The translations under genes and the position numbers were made by a program. Below the pieces are notes generated by a model, which saw only the letters and a program-made list of their open reading frames with translations, searched no databases and was not told the DNA's origin. A stretch of DNA of 64,000 nt from Eustoma russellianum. Its lineage: Eukaryota; Streptophyta; Magnoliopsida; Gentianales; Gentianaceae. Where the stretch lies: assembly GCA_036186865.1 (NCBI GenBank), contig AP025055.1, forward strand, positions 23,960,837-24,024,836, in the 5' to 3' direction. Positions 10,601-19,853 of this stretch are shown piece by piece (position 1 is the first letter of the stretch; every line of letters begins with the position of its first letter).

Positions 10601-10849
10601 GTAAATAATATCCCCATCTATTGTGATAGTACAAGTGCTATAAATTTGTCTAAAAACCCTGTACTACACTCTAAGGCAAAGCATATAGAAGTACGTTATC
10701 ATTTTCTCCGTGATCATGTTACTCTTGGACATATACACATTGAACATGTTAGAACTGATAAACAAGTAGCTGACATATTCACTAAACCCCTTAATCAAGC
10801 TATCTTTGAGCATTTACGTGCAAGACTTGGATTAATTGCTTACAACTGA
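7637..10849 (+). CDS. pol: E4 unit 1 Pol polyprotein (PR-IN-RT-RNaseH)
   Basis: Open from 7637 to the stop at 10849, with the first ATG at 7736. That ATG lies after the protease active site (DSGCSRHM, Asp codon 7715-7717), so it is not a plausible start for a complete Pol; fusion to Gag is expected. Residue numbers here count from the ATG. Order: aspartic protease; GAG-pre-integrase zinc finger (LWHRRLGHIG...CESCIKGKH, about 120-170); integrase catalytic Asp (HIDLFGP, ~190), Asp (IRSDRGGEF, ~250) and Glu (GVVERKNRT, ~287); reverse transcriptase with YVDD (~724); RNaseH (SDADYGG ~887, EAEYMAL, CDSTSAI). All domains appear intact. It differs from unit 2 mainly in a cluster at 8426-8812. Confidence 0.95.
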   Translation, partial: VHNIKERQVAGYNNKEDEKNKTNWIVDSGCSRHMTGNKHLFSTLKNVAKGGKVTFGDNNQGQIIGKGKVGDPNKFEIKNVLLVSNLTFELLSVSQLCDNNLNVLFSSTSCKIMDKNNQVVLKGKRKGNIYVLNMDDMLSSNTKCLVSHESDPNLWHRRLGHIGISTLEKLHAKSLVKGLPKLNLDDFQLCESCIKGKHVRESLKPKTEFTTSKILELLHIDLFGPCRTRSLGGSYYVCVIVDDFSRYTWTLFLASKDESASSITNLVRQLENEHESHVIKIRSDRGGEFKDSELIKFCNEKGIKHEFSPPRTPQLNGVVERKNRTIQEVARTMMVENKVPKFLWAEAVNTSSYMINRLSIRKKLNKTPYEILNGRLPKVNYLKVFGCKCFVLNTKDNLDKFDPKSDEHIFVGYSMNSKAYRCYNAQTRKIVESIHVKFNENAYLQTSNQHEIYVPNDQILHDEDELILPPTNDQFETPNQTLEMHEVQTPPTQERNEENVPNQPIEHHEPIEDAQPSNWWQIRDKQKHPQELIIGDVNQGVRTRRQIDPNEYDQWHALISQIEPKNVNDALNDTYWIDAMHEELNQFGRNNVWDLVPKPEDKSIIGTKWVFRNKMNEQGVVVRNKARLVAQGYNQEEGIDYDETFAPVARLESIRLLLAFACYSNIKLFQMDVKSAFLNGYIQEEVFVKQPPGFEDPKNPNHVYKLKKALYGLKQAPRAWYERFANFLLSNNFQRGTIDSTLFLKKKDKDLLVIQIYVDDIIFGSTNPNLVKDFEDCMKSEFEMSMVGELNYFLGLQIKQTSSGIHINQAKYIRDMMKKFNFENLKPSPTPMCTSTKLDKDENGVAFDEKLYRSMIGSLLYLTASRPDIMFAVCMCARFQSMPKLSHFKAVKRIFRYLQHTPTLGLWYDRQSSLSLHAYSDADYGGCRVDRKSTSGTCQFLGNSLISWFSKKQSSVALSTTEAEYMALSLCCTQLLWIKQQLSDFEIQVNNIPIYCDSTSAINLSKNPVLHSKAKHIEVRYHFLRDHVTLGHIHIEHVRTDKQVADIFTKPLNQAIFEHLRARLGLIAYN

Positions 10850-11164
10850 CTACTACAGTCTTTTGCATAATTTACAAAATTAAGGGGGAGAGAGAAACAT
10901 ATATGTATATCATGTTAAAGGTCATGTTAAGGGAGAGATATATGTAGGGAGAGATATATGTATATCATGTTGAGAGAGAAAAATATATGTATATCATGTT
11001 AAGGGGGAGATAACACACATTAAGGGGGAGATAACACATACATTAAGGTTTAGAGAAGCTTACACTTGATTTATACATTAAGGTTTAGAGAAGCTTACAC
11101 TTGATTTAGATGCTTAATATACACATATGTGGGGTAATTTTGCAAATCATCAAAAGGGGGAGAT
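10850..11164 (+). promoter_or_regulatory. E4 unit 1 3' untranslated region with multiple polypurine tracts
   Basis: Several copies of TAAGGGGGAGA-type purine runs (near 10881, 11000, 11021) precede the final tract AAAAGGGGGAGA at 11152-11163, one base before the 3' LTR. The last tract should prime plus-strand DNA. Multiple polypurine tracts are a known Sirevirus trait. There is no envelope-like ORF between pol and the LTR. Confidence 0.85.
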
Positions 11165-13940
11165 TGTTGTGATATATCATGTTTGAATGATTGCAAAATG
11201 CATATGTGAGCATGTATGTGTGTAACGTTTAAAGTATATGTGTGCATGAGATTGAATGTGAAATTGATTGAATGAATCAAGATTGAACAAGTTTGATTAA
11301 GATCATGAGATTGAACTTGGCCAATTCAATCACATGTCTAAATCAATACATGTTCAAACTGATCTTAGATGATATATATGCCAATACATGTTAATTATAT
11401 GTTCTAACCAAGCCTTGAAGTCACATGACTTACAATATAAGGCAAATTGCTCGGTTTAGTATTCTATTGCAGGTTTTGGTTCATATCTTGGGCAAATGAA
11501 CTCCAAATTGAGTGATTCAAAAGCCCACATGATCCTTATTCAGTTTAGAATCTAATTGGCTGAGGAAAAGCATGCTTGACACGGATAAAAATGGACTTGA
11601 CACGATGGTGAAGCTTATTGATCTTTATAAGGGTTATTTTGGTAATTTCACCATTTGGACTTCTCATTCTTATTTGGTCTTCTTCCAACGGATTTATATG
11701 ATCATATGACACATTTATATGTCATGTCACACCATGGCAAAAATGAATCTGGAGCAGCACCATGTCTAGGTTCATCCTAGGACAAAATTCCTATTTTTGT
11801 GCTAAGGGGTATTCTGGTCTCTTCACTTGCCAATGGATCTTCCAACGTGTTATATATTGTTTATATGATGTTTATATGTGTTTATGTCACATATGGTACG
11901 TGCCCTATATTTATGGAAACGGGCAGCATGGTATCTCAATTGGAATTCTTATGTTATGGTTATCACATCTATGGTTTTCTTGGAATTCTTGGTATTCTTC
12001 ATATGGTTTTCTATGCTACATGTTGAAGACATAAATGACTATATATTATATGTGTTCACACGGTTATTTGGCACACAAATCATGTTCAAATTTTCAGATT
12101 TTGAACAAGTCAAGGCAAGTTGAAATAAATCCTATTTTGGTGTTGATTTCAAATGGCTATTCTTGCATATGTTACAAACAGCTATCTTGGTTCAAAATGG
12201 AGTAAAATTTCGTATGGTATATGGTCAAGATTCAGATTATAATGTGTGACAAAAACAAGTCCTACAATGTAGCAAATTTGAAGCAAAAGTCTCTCAACCA
12301 AGAAGGATATGCAACGGCTATATGAAGACCAAGTCAAGCTGAATTCTCTCTATCTTTTAGCCTACATTCAAACGGCTATATATGATTCAAATGGTGAAGA
12401 CTTATTCTCAAACAAACTTGGTTGATATCTAACTATATTTGAACTATTCTCCAATGCCTTGATTGTAGGCATACCAACGTTCACTTAACATTCGAAATAA
12501 GGAGCTGAATTTGTTCAAAAACACACGCAAATTTGCTGCATACATGGCAAGTTATTTACACGTGGAAATTGCTGATTGGAGCTGCCTTTTAAATATTCAA
12601 ATGGAGCTGTTTTTCCACCTCAACTCCAACGTCTATAATGGATAAAATGAAGGATAGAAATTCAGGTTGAAAGACCAATTCAAAGCATCAAAAGATCAAC
12701 TTCAATTTGAAAGTCAAATGGATAGCTAAAAAGGTGCTGAATTTTCTCCATTCTTCAACCATGCCAACGTCTATATTGAGGAGCCTTTAGGCTGTCCTCT
12801 TGGCTATAAATAGCACCAAAGATGAAGAGTGAAGACACACCAACGAAAGCAACAAAGAAAGCAAGCAAGACAATTAGCTCTTTGTCTTCATTCTTCTCTT
12901 CTTCTCTTCTATATTGAAGAACACATTTGCAGCAAGCTTTATGATTGTATAGTTCTTCAATTCTTTTTATTTCAACACCTTTCAAACGTGATATTGTAAA
13001 GGAGAAGCTGGTGTATAAAGCTTACTCCTTAGAGGTGAGCAAAAGGTGAAAAGGTGCAAAGGTGCAAAGGTGATACAAACTAGGTGTTTTGGTGAAGTCT
13101 CTTGAAGAAGTTGGTGAAAAGCTTCTTCCTTTGACTTTGTAAGGTGATATTTGTGTTTGGTGTTTAGTGAAATCCAAGAGAAGGTGTCTCTTGGGACTGG
13201 AGTAGGTCACATTGACCGAACCAGGATAATTCCTTGTGTTCTCTACTTATTTCCTGCACTTACTGTTTTCTGGCTGAGAATTACACTAACTTGGCACGTA
13301 TAATTGAACAGGCAAACAATCTTAGAATTGCATGAATTTTGGATATATTATACTTCAATGTGTTAGCTTTCATTAGCCGCAAGAATCACTAAATTCTAAG
13401 GTGTTTAGCTCATTCAAATCGTCTTCACAAAATTGTTGCTACATTCTGTGAACAATTCTGACCAGTGTGCAAACTTGTGCAATTTGAATAGGCTATCCTT
13501 CGAATCTTGGAGTGAGCCTTATATCAAATTAAACTAGACATCTTGAGGTTTAATTTGACATAAGATTCATCAAAATAGCACGGGTAGATTTTAAGATATC
13601 ATTGTTTGAAGTTAAGCTAACATTCTGCCTGAAACTGCCAGAATTGCACACTTTTCTTATCTTGCTTATTTGAACGTGCTAACTTGTTTAGAATTGTCTG
13701 AAATTTTTATGACATACCATAAACATTCTAAACTTGATCTCTGCCAAGTTTGAGAGTTTGCACAGGTGTATAAGTGGTTCAACCAAAGCACTCAAAACGG
13801 TGAACTATTTCTGGAAATTTCAGAACCTGAGGTTAAAGAGGCAAAGGGGTCTTCAAACAAGTTTTTGAAGGTAATTATAGTGTAATTTCCGCTAATCCAC
13901 TATTCACCCCCCCCTCTAGTGGTGCTATACAGGTCCAACA
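11165..13940 (+). repeat. E4 LTR-b (shared middle LTR)
   Basis: 2776-bp LTR that serves as 3' LTR of unit 1 and 5' LTR of unit 2. A polypurine tract lies on its left and a primer-binding site on its right, with no target duplication at either side. TATA box at 12805-12812. Confidence 0.95.
12805..12812 (+). promoter_or_regulatory. TATA box of E4 LTR-b
   Basis: TATAAATA in the same context as the box at 4116. Confidence 0.8.
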
Positions 13941-13942
13941 AG

Positions 13943-13954
13943 TGGTATCAGAGC
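13943..13954 (+). other. E4 unit 2 primer-binding site (tRNA-iMet)
   Basis: TGGTATCAGAGC two bases after the LTR-b end. Confidence 0.93.
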
Positions 13955-14118
13955 AAGGTTGAGCACCATATTCTTATTTGAGCTGAAAACAGTTTACACT
14001 CCAAGTTGCTGGAAATTTTCTGGTTGTCTTATATTCTTCATATTTGGTATCTACAACAAGGTGACACTTTCTTTCCTTCTTATAAGTGTTTTAAACGTTT
14101 TCTCACACACTAAGAAGC

Positions 14119-16257
14119 ATGTCTAAGTCACACATGAAAATAGAATTAGAAGGCATGTCCACACAAAGACCACCTCTTTTTGATGGAGAAAACTTTAGTC
14201 ATTGGAAACTTAGGATGAAATTGTTCTTAATGGCTATTGACATAGACTTGTGGTCTATCATTGAAGATGGACCTTATGTGCCTACTAAGCATGTTATAAT
14301 TGAAGGCTTATCACAAGTAGTTGAGAAATATAGAAAAGATTGGAGTGATGAAGATAAAAAGAAAATGAGTCTTAATGCTAAAGCAATGCAATTGTTGTTG
14401 AATGGTTTAAGTAGGAGTGAATCTGCCTATGTCTCTTCATGTTCAAGTGCAAAGGATATGTGGAAATGTCTTGAAATGAAGCATGAAGGAACTAATCAAG
14501 TAAAGGAATCAAAGATTAACATGTTAATGACTACACTTGAAACATTCCATTTACTGCCAAATGAATCAATTGTTGATATGGATTTAAGGCTTACAAACTT
14601 ATACAACTCCCTTGAATCCCTTGGTAAAACGTTTTTGATGAAAGAAAAAGTGCAAAAAGTTTTGAGAAGTTTGCCAATTGAATGGGATGCCAAAGTTAGT
14701 GCCATTGAAGAAAGCAAAGATCTTTCTCAAATAAAACTTGATGAATTGATAGGTTCTTTAAAAGTTTATGAAAACAAGTTGAATATAAGAAAGGCTGAAA
14801 CTAGTAACAAGTCTAAATCACTTGCATTTGTAACAAATGAACCCGAATCATCTAATCAAGCCGAGTATGAAAGTGATGATGAAAGTGATGAAGAAGACAT
14901 AATGTTGTTAGCTAGGCGTTTAAGGAAGTTTTTCAAGAAAAGACCAACTAAAAGACAAGCAAAATCAGCCGCCCCTATCAATGTGAAATCTAACAAACAA
15001 GATGGCAAATGGTATGATAAAGAACTTAAGTGTTATGAATGTGGCAAACAAGGACACATCTCATATGATTGTCCAAACAAGAACAAAAACCGTGACATGG
15101 ATGAAAAGACAAGGACAAAAACTAGAGTAGAACCTATGCAAAGGAGGAAGAAAGTTCTCAAGGCAAGCACTTGGGATGACACATCTTCATCCGAATCCGA
15201 GGAGGAATCTGAAGTTGCACAAACATGTTTGGCTTCAAAGTCTACAAATGAGGTAACATTCGATTCTGATTCCGAATGTGATTTTACTCAAGATGAATTG
15301 TTGGATGAATTAGAAAAGTTGCATAATAGATATAAGAAGCTATCCAAGGAGAAGAAAAGAATAGTTGAGGAGAAGAACAAGTTGGAGACGTCTAACTTGA
15401 ATCTAACTTCTCAACTAGAAGTTCTTCAACTTGAATCATCTAACACTATTAGTTCAATGCAAAATCAGATCAAGGAACTTAAGAACAAACATGAAAATGT
15501 GCAATGTATGCAATGTGTTGATTTCAACGTTTTAAAGTCTAAATTGCATGAAATACAAACTGAATTTGAATCATTAAAATCATGCAACCTAGACTTGAAC
15601 AAATCTTTAGAACAATTTAAGAATGGTTCCAACATGTTAGACACTCTTATTGCATCTCAAAAGCATGGAAATGACAAACAAGGTCTTGGATATGTTAAAG
15701 AAGCTGAATACACACCTAAGGAAACAACATTTGTATCATCTTCAACCAACATGAAATATAGGCCAAATGCATCTAGAAATGAACCTATTCTGCCCACACC
15801 ACCTTCATCACAAAGATTGCAAAATGCATCAACATATAGGAAGGTAAATACACCTAGAAACCATGCTTACATGTATACAAGAATGCCTAAACAAAGTAGT
15901 ATGAAATTTGCTCAAGTTATGCCTTATATGCAACAACATGCTTATGTGAAGAACATGACATACTCTCGGCCTAAATCAGTTTACAACACACGGCCTAGAC
16001 ACATACAACATCTTGCTTATACACGGCCTAAATTCAATGCTTATACACGGCCAAGATATAACTCATATACATGGCAACATTCAAATGCATATAGAACTTA
16101 CAATGCTTATCCAACTAGACATAAATGTGCAGCCCCTTTTCCATCATATTCTATGTATCAAAATCCACTATTTGTTCATTATATGCAACATGATTTTAAC
16201 ATTTCAAAACCAAGAAAGGTTGTTCAAGTTTGGGTACCTAAAGGTACACTAACATGA
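14119..16257 (+). CDS. gag: E4 unit 2 Gag polyprotein
   Basis: A 712-residue Gag whose translation matches unit 1 throughout: N-terminal copia Gag domain, CCHC knuckle at about residues 305-318, predicted coiled coil about 400-490, Tyr/Arg-rich C-terminus. The start is the first ATG after the leader. It ends at a TGA in a different frame from the following pol. Its identity to unit 1 points to a very recent duplication or homogenisation of this part. Confidence 0.95.
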   Translation: MSKSHMKIELEGMSTQRPPLFDGENFSHWKLRMKLFLMAIDIDLWSIIEDGPYVPTKHVIIEGLSQVVEKYRKDWSDEDKKKMSLNAKAMQLLLNGLSRSESAYVSSCSSAKDMWKCLEMKHEGTNQVKESKINMLMTTLETFHLLPNESIVDMDLRLTNLYNSLESLGKTFLMKEKVQKVLRSLPIEWDAKVSAIEESKDLSQIKLDELIGSLKVYENKLNIRKAETSNKSKSLAFVTNEPESSNQAEYESDDESDEEDIMLLARRLRKFFKKRPTKRQAKSAAPINVKSNKQDGKWYDKELKCYECGKQGHISYDCPNKNKNRDMDEKTRTKTRVEPMQRRKKVLKASTWDDTSSSESEEESEVAQTCLASKSTNEVTFDSDSECDFTQDELLDELEKLHNRYKKLSKEKKRIVEEKNKLETSNLNLTSQLEVLQLESSNTISSMQNQIKELKNKHENVQCMQCVDFNVLKSKLHEIQTEFESLKSCNLDLNKSLEQFKNGSNMLDTLIASQKHGNDKQGLGYVKEAEYTPKETTFVSSSTNMKYRPNASRNEPILPTPPSSQRLQNASTYRKVNTPRNHAYMYTRMPKQSSMKFAQVMPYMQQHAYVKNMTYSRPKSVYNTRPRHIQHLAYTRPKFNAYTRPRYNSYTWQHSNAYRTYNAYPTRHKCAAPFPSYSMYQNPLFVHYMQHDFNISKPRKVVQVWVPKGTLT

Positions 16258-16325
16258 ACTTAACTTGTCTAACCTTGATAGGACCCAAAATCAAAGGGTA
16301 CCTAAGTTGTTATTTACATTTGTAG
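16234..16325 (+). other. Candidate 92-bp intron at the gag-pol junction, E4 unit 2
   Basis: Same GT...AG limits and branch-point-like CTAAC as at 7545-7636. Removal would join gag to pol in frame. Unproven. Confidence 0.45.
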
Positions 16326-19300
16326 GTACATAACATCAAAGAAAGACAAGTTGCTGGTTATAACAACAAAGAAGATGAAAAGAACAAAACCAATTGGATA
16401 GTCGATAGTGGTTGCTCAAGACATATGACGGGCAACAAACATTTGTTTAGCACACTTAAAAACGTTGCAAAAGGTGGCAAAGTTACCTTTGGAGACAACA
16501 ACCAAGGCCAAATAATTGGCAAAGGCAAGGTTGGTGATCCAAACAAGTTTGAGATCAAAAACGTCCTACTTGTAAGTAACTTAACCTTTGAGCTTTTAAG
16601 TGTTTCTCAACTATGTGACAACAACTTGAATGTTCTCTTCTCCTCCACCTCTTGTAAGATAATGGATAAAAACAATCAAGTTGTGTTAAAAGGGAAACGT
16701 AAAGGAAACATATATGTGCTTAACATGGATGATATGCTAAGTAGTAACACAAAATGTCTTGTTTCACATGAATCTGATCCCAATCTTTGGCATAGACGTT
16801 TAGGACACATTGGTATATCAACCTTAGAAAAACTACACGCTAAAAGTCTTGTTAAAGGATTGCCTAAACTTAACTTGGATGATTTTCAACTATGTGAATC
16901 TTGTATCAAAGGCAAACATGTTAGAGAATCCCTTAAGCCTAAAACCGAGTTCACAACGTCAAAAATACTAGAACTCTTGCATATAGACTTATTTGGTCCA
17001 TGTAGAACAAGAAGCTTAGGTGGAAGTTATTATGTATGTGTAATAGTTGATGATTTCTCAAGATATACTTGGACATTGTTTCTTGCTTCAAAAGATGAAA
17101 GTGCATCATCTATAGCTAATCAAATTAGACAACTTGAAAATGAACATGAATCACATGTTATTAAGATAAGGAGTGATAGAGGTGGTGAGTTTAACAATAG
17201 TGAATTAATCAAATTCTGTAATGAAAAGGGTATAAAACATGAATTCTCCCCACCAAGAACTCCTCAACTTAATGGTGTAGTTGAAAGAAAGAATAGGACT
17301 ATTCAAGAAGTAGCAAGAACAATGATGGTAGAAAACAAAGTACCTAAATTCTTATGGGCTGAAGCTGTAAACACTTCAAGTTATATGATCAACAGACTAT
17401 CAATAAGAAAGAAATTGAACAAAACACCATATGAAATCTTAAATGGACGACTCCCAAAAGTAAACTATCTAAAAGTCTTTGGTTGTAAATGTTTTGTATT
17501 GAACACAAAAGATAACTTAGATAAGTTTGATCCTAAGTCTGATGAACATATATTTGTGGGATATTCAATGAACTCTAAAGCATATAGATGTTATAATGCA
17601 CAAACAAGAAAGATAGTTGAATCTATACATGTGAAGTTCAATGAAAATGCATATCTCCAAACAAGTAATCAACATGAAATCTATGTACCAAATGATCAAA
17701 TACTTCATGATGAAGATGAACTTATCCTACCACCTACAAATGATCAATTTGAAACACCAAATCAAACTCTTGAAATGCATGAAGTTCAAACTCCCCCTAC
17801 ACAAGAACGCAATGAAGAAAATGTGCCTAACCAACCTATTGAACATCATGAACCTATTGAAGATGCACAACCAAGTAATTGGTGGCAAATAAGAGATAAA
17901 CAAAAGCATCCTCAAGAACTTATAATAGGAGATGTAAATCAAGGGGTTAGAACACGTAGGCAAATAGATCCTAATGAATATGATCAATGGCATGCACTTA
18001 TATCCCAAATTGAACCTAAGAATGTGAATGATGCCTTAAACGATACATATTGGATAGATGCAATGCATGAAGAGTTAAACCAATTTGGAAGAAACAATGT
18101 GTGGGATTTAGTACCTAAACCCGAGGATAAATCAATCATTGGAACTAAATGGGTGTTTAGGAACAAAATGAACGAACAAGGGGTTGTAGTAAGAAATAAG
18201 GCAAGACTTGTAGCTCAAGGATATAATCAAGAAGAGGGTATTGATTACGATGAAACATTTGCCCCCGTAGCAAGATTAGAATCCATACGCCTCTTATTAG
18301 CTTTTGCATGTTATAGTAACATCAAACTATTCCAAATGGATGTTAAGAGTGCATTCTTAAATGGCTATATCCAAGAAGAAGTTTTTGTTAAACAACCACC
18401 AGGCTTTGAAGATCCAAAGAACCCTAATCATGTATATAAACTTAAGAAAGCCTTATATGGTTTGAAACAAGCCCCCCGTGCATGGTATGAAAGATTTGCC
18501 AACTTTTTACTAAGTAACAACTTTCAAAGAGGAACCATAGATAGTACCTTATTCTTGAAAAAGAAAGACAAAGATCTGCTTGTAATACAAATATATGTAG
18601 ATGACATAATCTTTGGTTCAACTAATCCTAACTTAGTAAAAGACTTTGAAGATTGTATGAAGTCTGAGTTTGAAATGTCTATGGTTGGTGAATTAAACTA
18701 TTTCTCAGGCTTGCAAATAAAACAAACATCAAGTGGTATACATATCAATCAAGCCAAATACATAAGAGATATGATGAAGAAATTCAACTTTGAAAACTTG
18801 AAACCATCTCCAACACCAATGTGTACTTCAACAAAATTAGACAAAGATGAAAATGGTGTTGCATTTGATGAAAAACTATATAGGTCTATGATTGGTTCAT
18901 TGCTATATCTAACTGCTAGTAGACCTGATATTATGTTTGCAGTATGTATGTGTGCGAGATTTCAAAGTATGCCTAAGTTGTCACACTTTAAAGCTGTAAA
19001 AAGAATATTTAGATATCTTCAACATACACCGACATTAGGCTTATGGTATGATAGACAATCTAGTCTAAGTCTACATGCATATTCAGATGCAGATTATGGT
19101 GGATGTAGAGTAGATAGAAAGAGCACTAGTGGAACATGTCAATTCCTAGGAAACTCACTAATATCTTGGTTTTCAAAGAAACAATCTAGTGTTGCACTTT
19201 CTACTACTGAAGCGGAATATATGGCTTTAAGTCTATGTTGTACTCAACTATTATGGATTAAACAACAACTTTCAGACTTTGAAATACAAGTAAATAATAT

Positions 19301-19538
19301 CCCCATCTATTGTGATAGTACAAGTGCTATAAATTTGTCTAAAAACCCTGTACTACACTCTAAGGCAAAGCATATAGAAGTACGTTATCATTTTCTCCGT
19401 GATCATGTTACTCTTGGACATATACACATTGAACATGTTAGAACTGATAAACAAGTAGCTGACATATTCACTAAACCCCTTAATCAAGCTATCTTTGAGC
19501 ATTTACGTGCAAGACTTGGATTAATTGCTTACAACTGA
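16326..19538 (+). CDS. pol: E4 unit 2 Pol polyprotein (PR-IN-RT-RNaseH)
   Basis: Open from 16326; first internal ATG at 16425, after the protease DSG. Domains and catalytic residues are as in unit 1. In the integrase it carries the ANQI...FNNS version shared by E3 and E5, where unit 1 has TNLV...FKDS. A Leu-to-Ser change near 18706 (NYFSGLQIK instead of NYFLGLQIK) hits a conserved motif downstream of YVDD in reverse transcriptase. It could impair the enzyme, although the frame is otherwise intact. Confidence 0.94.
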   Translation, partial: VHNIKERQVAGYNNKEDEKNKTNWIVDSGCSRHMTGNKHLFSTLKNVAKGGKVTFGDNNQGQIIGKGKVGDPNKFEIKNVLLVSNLTFELLSVSQLCDNNLNVLFSSTSCKIMDKNNQVVLKGKRKGNIYVLNMDDMLSSNTKCLVSHESDPNLWHRRLGHIGISTLEKLHAKSLVKGLPKLNLDDFQLCESCIKGKHVRESLKPKTEFTTSKILELLHIDLFGPCRTRSLGGSYYVCVIVDDFSRYTWTLFLASKDESASSIANQIRQLENEHESHVIKIRSDRGGEFNNSELIKFCNEKGIKHEFSPPRTPQLNGVVERKNRTIQEVARTMMVENKVPKFLWAEAVNTSSYMINRLSIRKKLNKTPYEILNGRLPKVNYLKVFGCKCFVLNTKDNLDKFDPKSDEHIFVGYSMNSKAYRCYNAQTRKIVESIHVKFNENAYLQTSNQHEIYVPNDQILHDEDELILPPTNDQFETPNQTLEMHEVQTPPTQERNEENVPNQPIEHHEPIEDAQPSNWWQIRDKQKHPQELIIGDVNQGVRTRRQIDPNEYDQWHALISQIEPKNVNDALNDTYWIDAMHEELNQFGRNNVWDLVPKPEDKSIIGTKWVFRNKMNEQGVVVRNKARLVAQGYNQEEGIDYDETFAPVARLESIRLLLAFACYSNIKLFQMDVKSAFLNGYIQEEVFVKQPPGFEDPKNPNHVYKLKKALYGLKQAPRAWYERFANFLLSNNFQRGTIDSTLFLKKKDKDLLVIQIYVDDIIFGSTNPNLVKDFEDCMKSEFEMSMVGELNYFSGLQIKQTSSGIHINQAKYIRDMMKKFNFENLKPSPTPMCTSTKLDKDENGVAFDEKLYRSMIGSLLYLTASRPDIMFAVCMCARFQSMPKLSHFKAVKRIFRYLQHTPTLGLWYDRQSSLSLHAYSDADYGGCRVDRKSTSGTCQFLGNSLISWFSKKQSSVALSTTEAEYMALSLCCTQLLWIKQQLSDFEIQVNNIPIYCDSTSAINLSKNPVLHSKAKHIEVRYHFLRDHVTLGHIHIEHVRTDKQVADIFTKPLNQAIFEHLRARLGLIAYN

Positions 19539-19853
19539 CTACTACAGTCTTTTGCATAATTTACAAAATTAAGGGGGAGAGAGAAACATATATGTATATC
19601 ATGTTAAAGGTCATGTTAAGGGAGAGATATATGTAGGGAGAGATATATGTATATCATGTTGAGAGAGAAAAATATATGTATATCATGTTAAGGGGGAGAT
19701 AACACACATTAAGGGGGAGATAACACATACATTAAGGTTTAGAGAAGCTTACACTTGATTTATACATTAAGGTTTAGAGAAGCTTACACTTGATTTAGAT
19801 GCTTAATATACACATATGTGGGGTAATTTTGCAAATCATCAAAAGGGGGAGAT
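19539..19853 (+). promoter_or_regulatory. E4 unit 2 3' untranslated region with multiple polypurine tracts
   Basis: Repeats of TAAGGGGGAGA-type runs, ending with AAAAGGGGGAGA at 19841-19852 just before LTR-c. Same layout as 10850-11164. Confidence 0.85.

Noticed and set aside
10850..11164. Search for an envelope-like third ORF, as in soybean SIRE1
   Set aside because: Only about 240-315 bp lie between pol stop and 3' LTR in the copies seen, with no ORF. These elements lack an env-like gene.
10860..11164. CRISPR-like or satellite array, because of repeated GGGGGAGATAACAC units
   Set aside because: Repeats are irregular purine tracts next to an LTR with no uniform spacers; they fit polypurine tracts.
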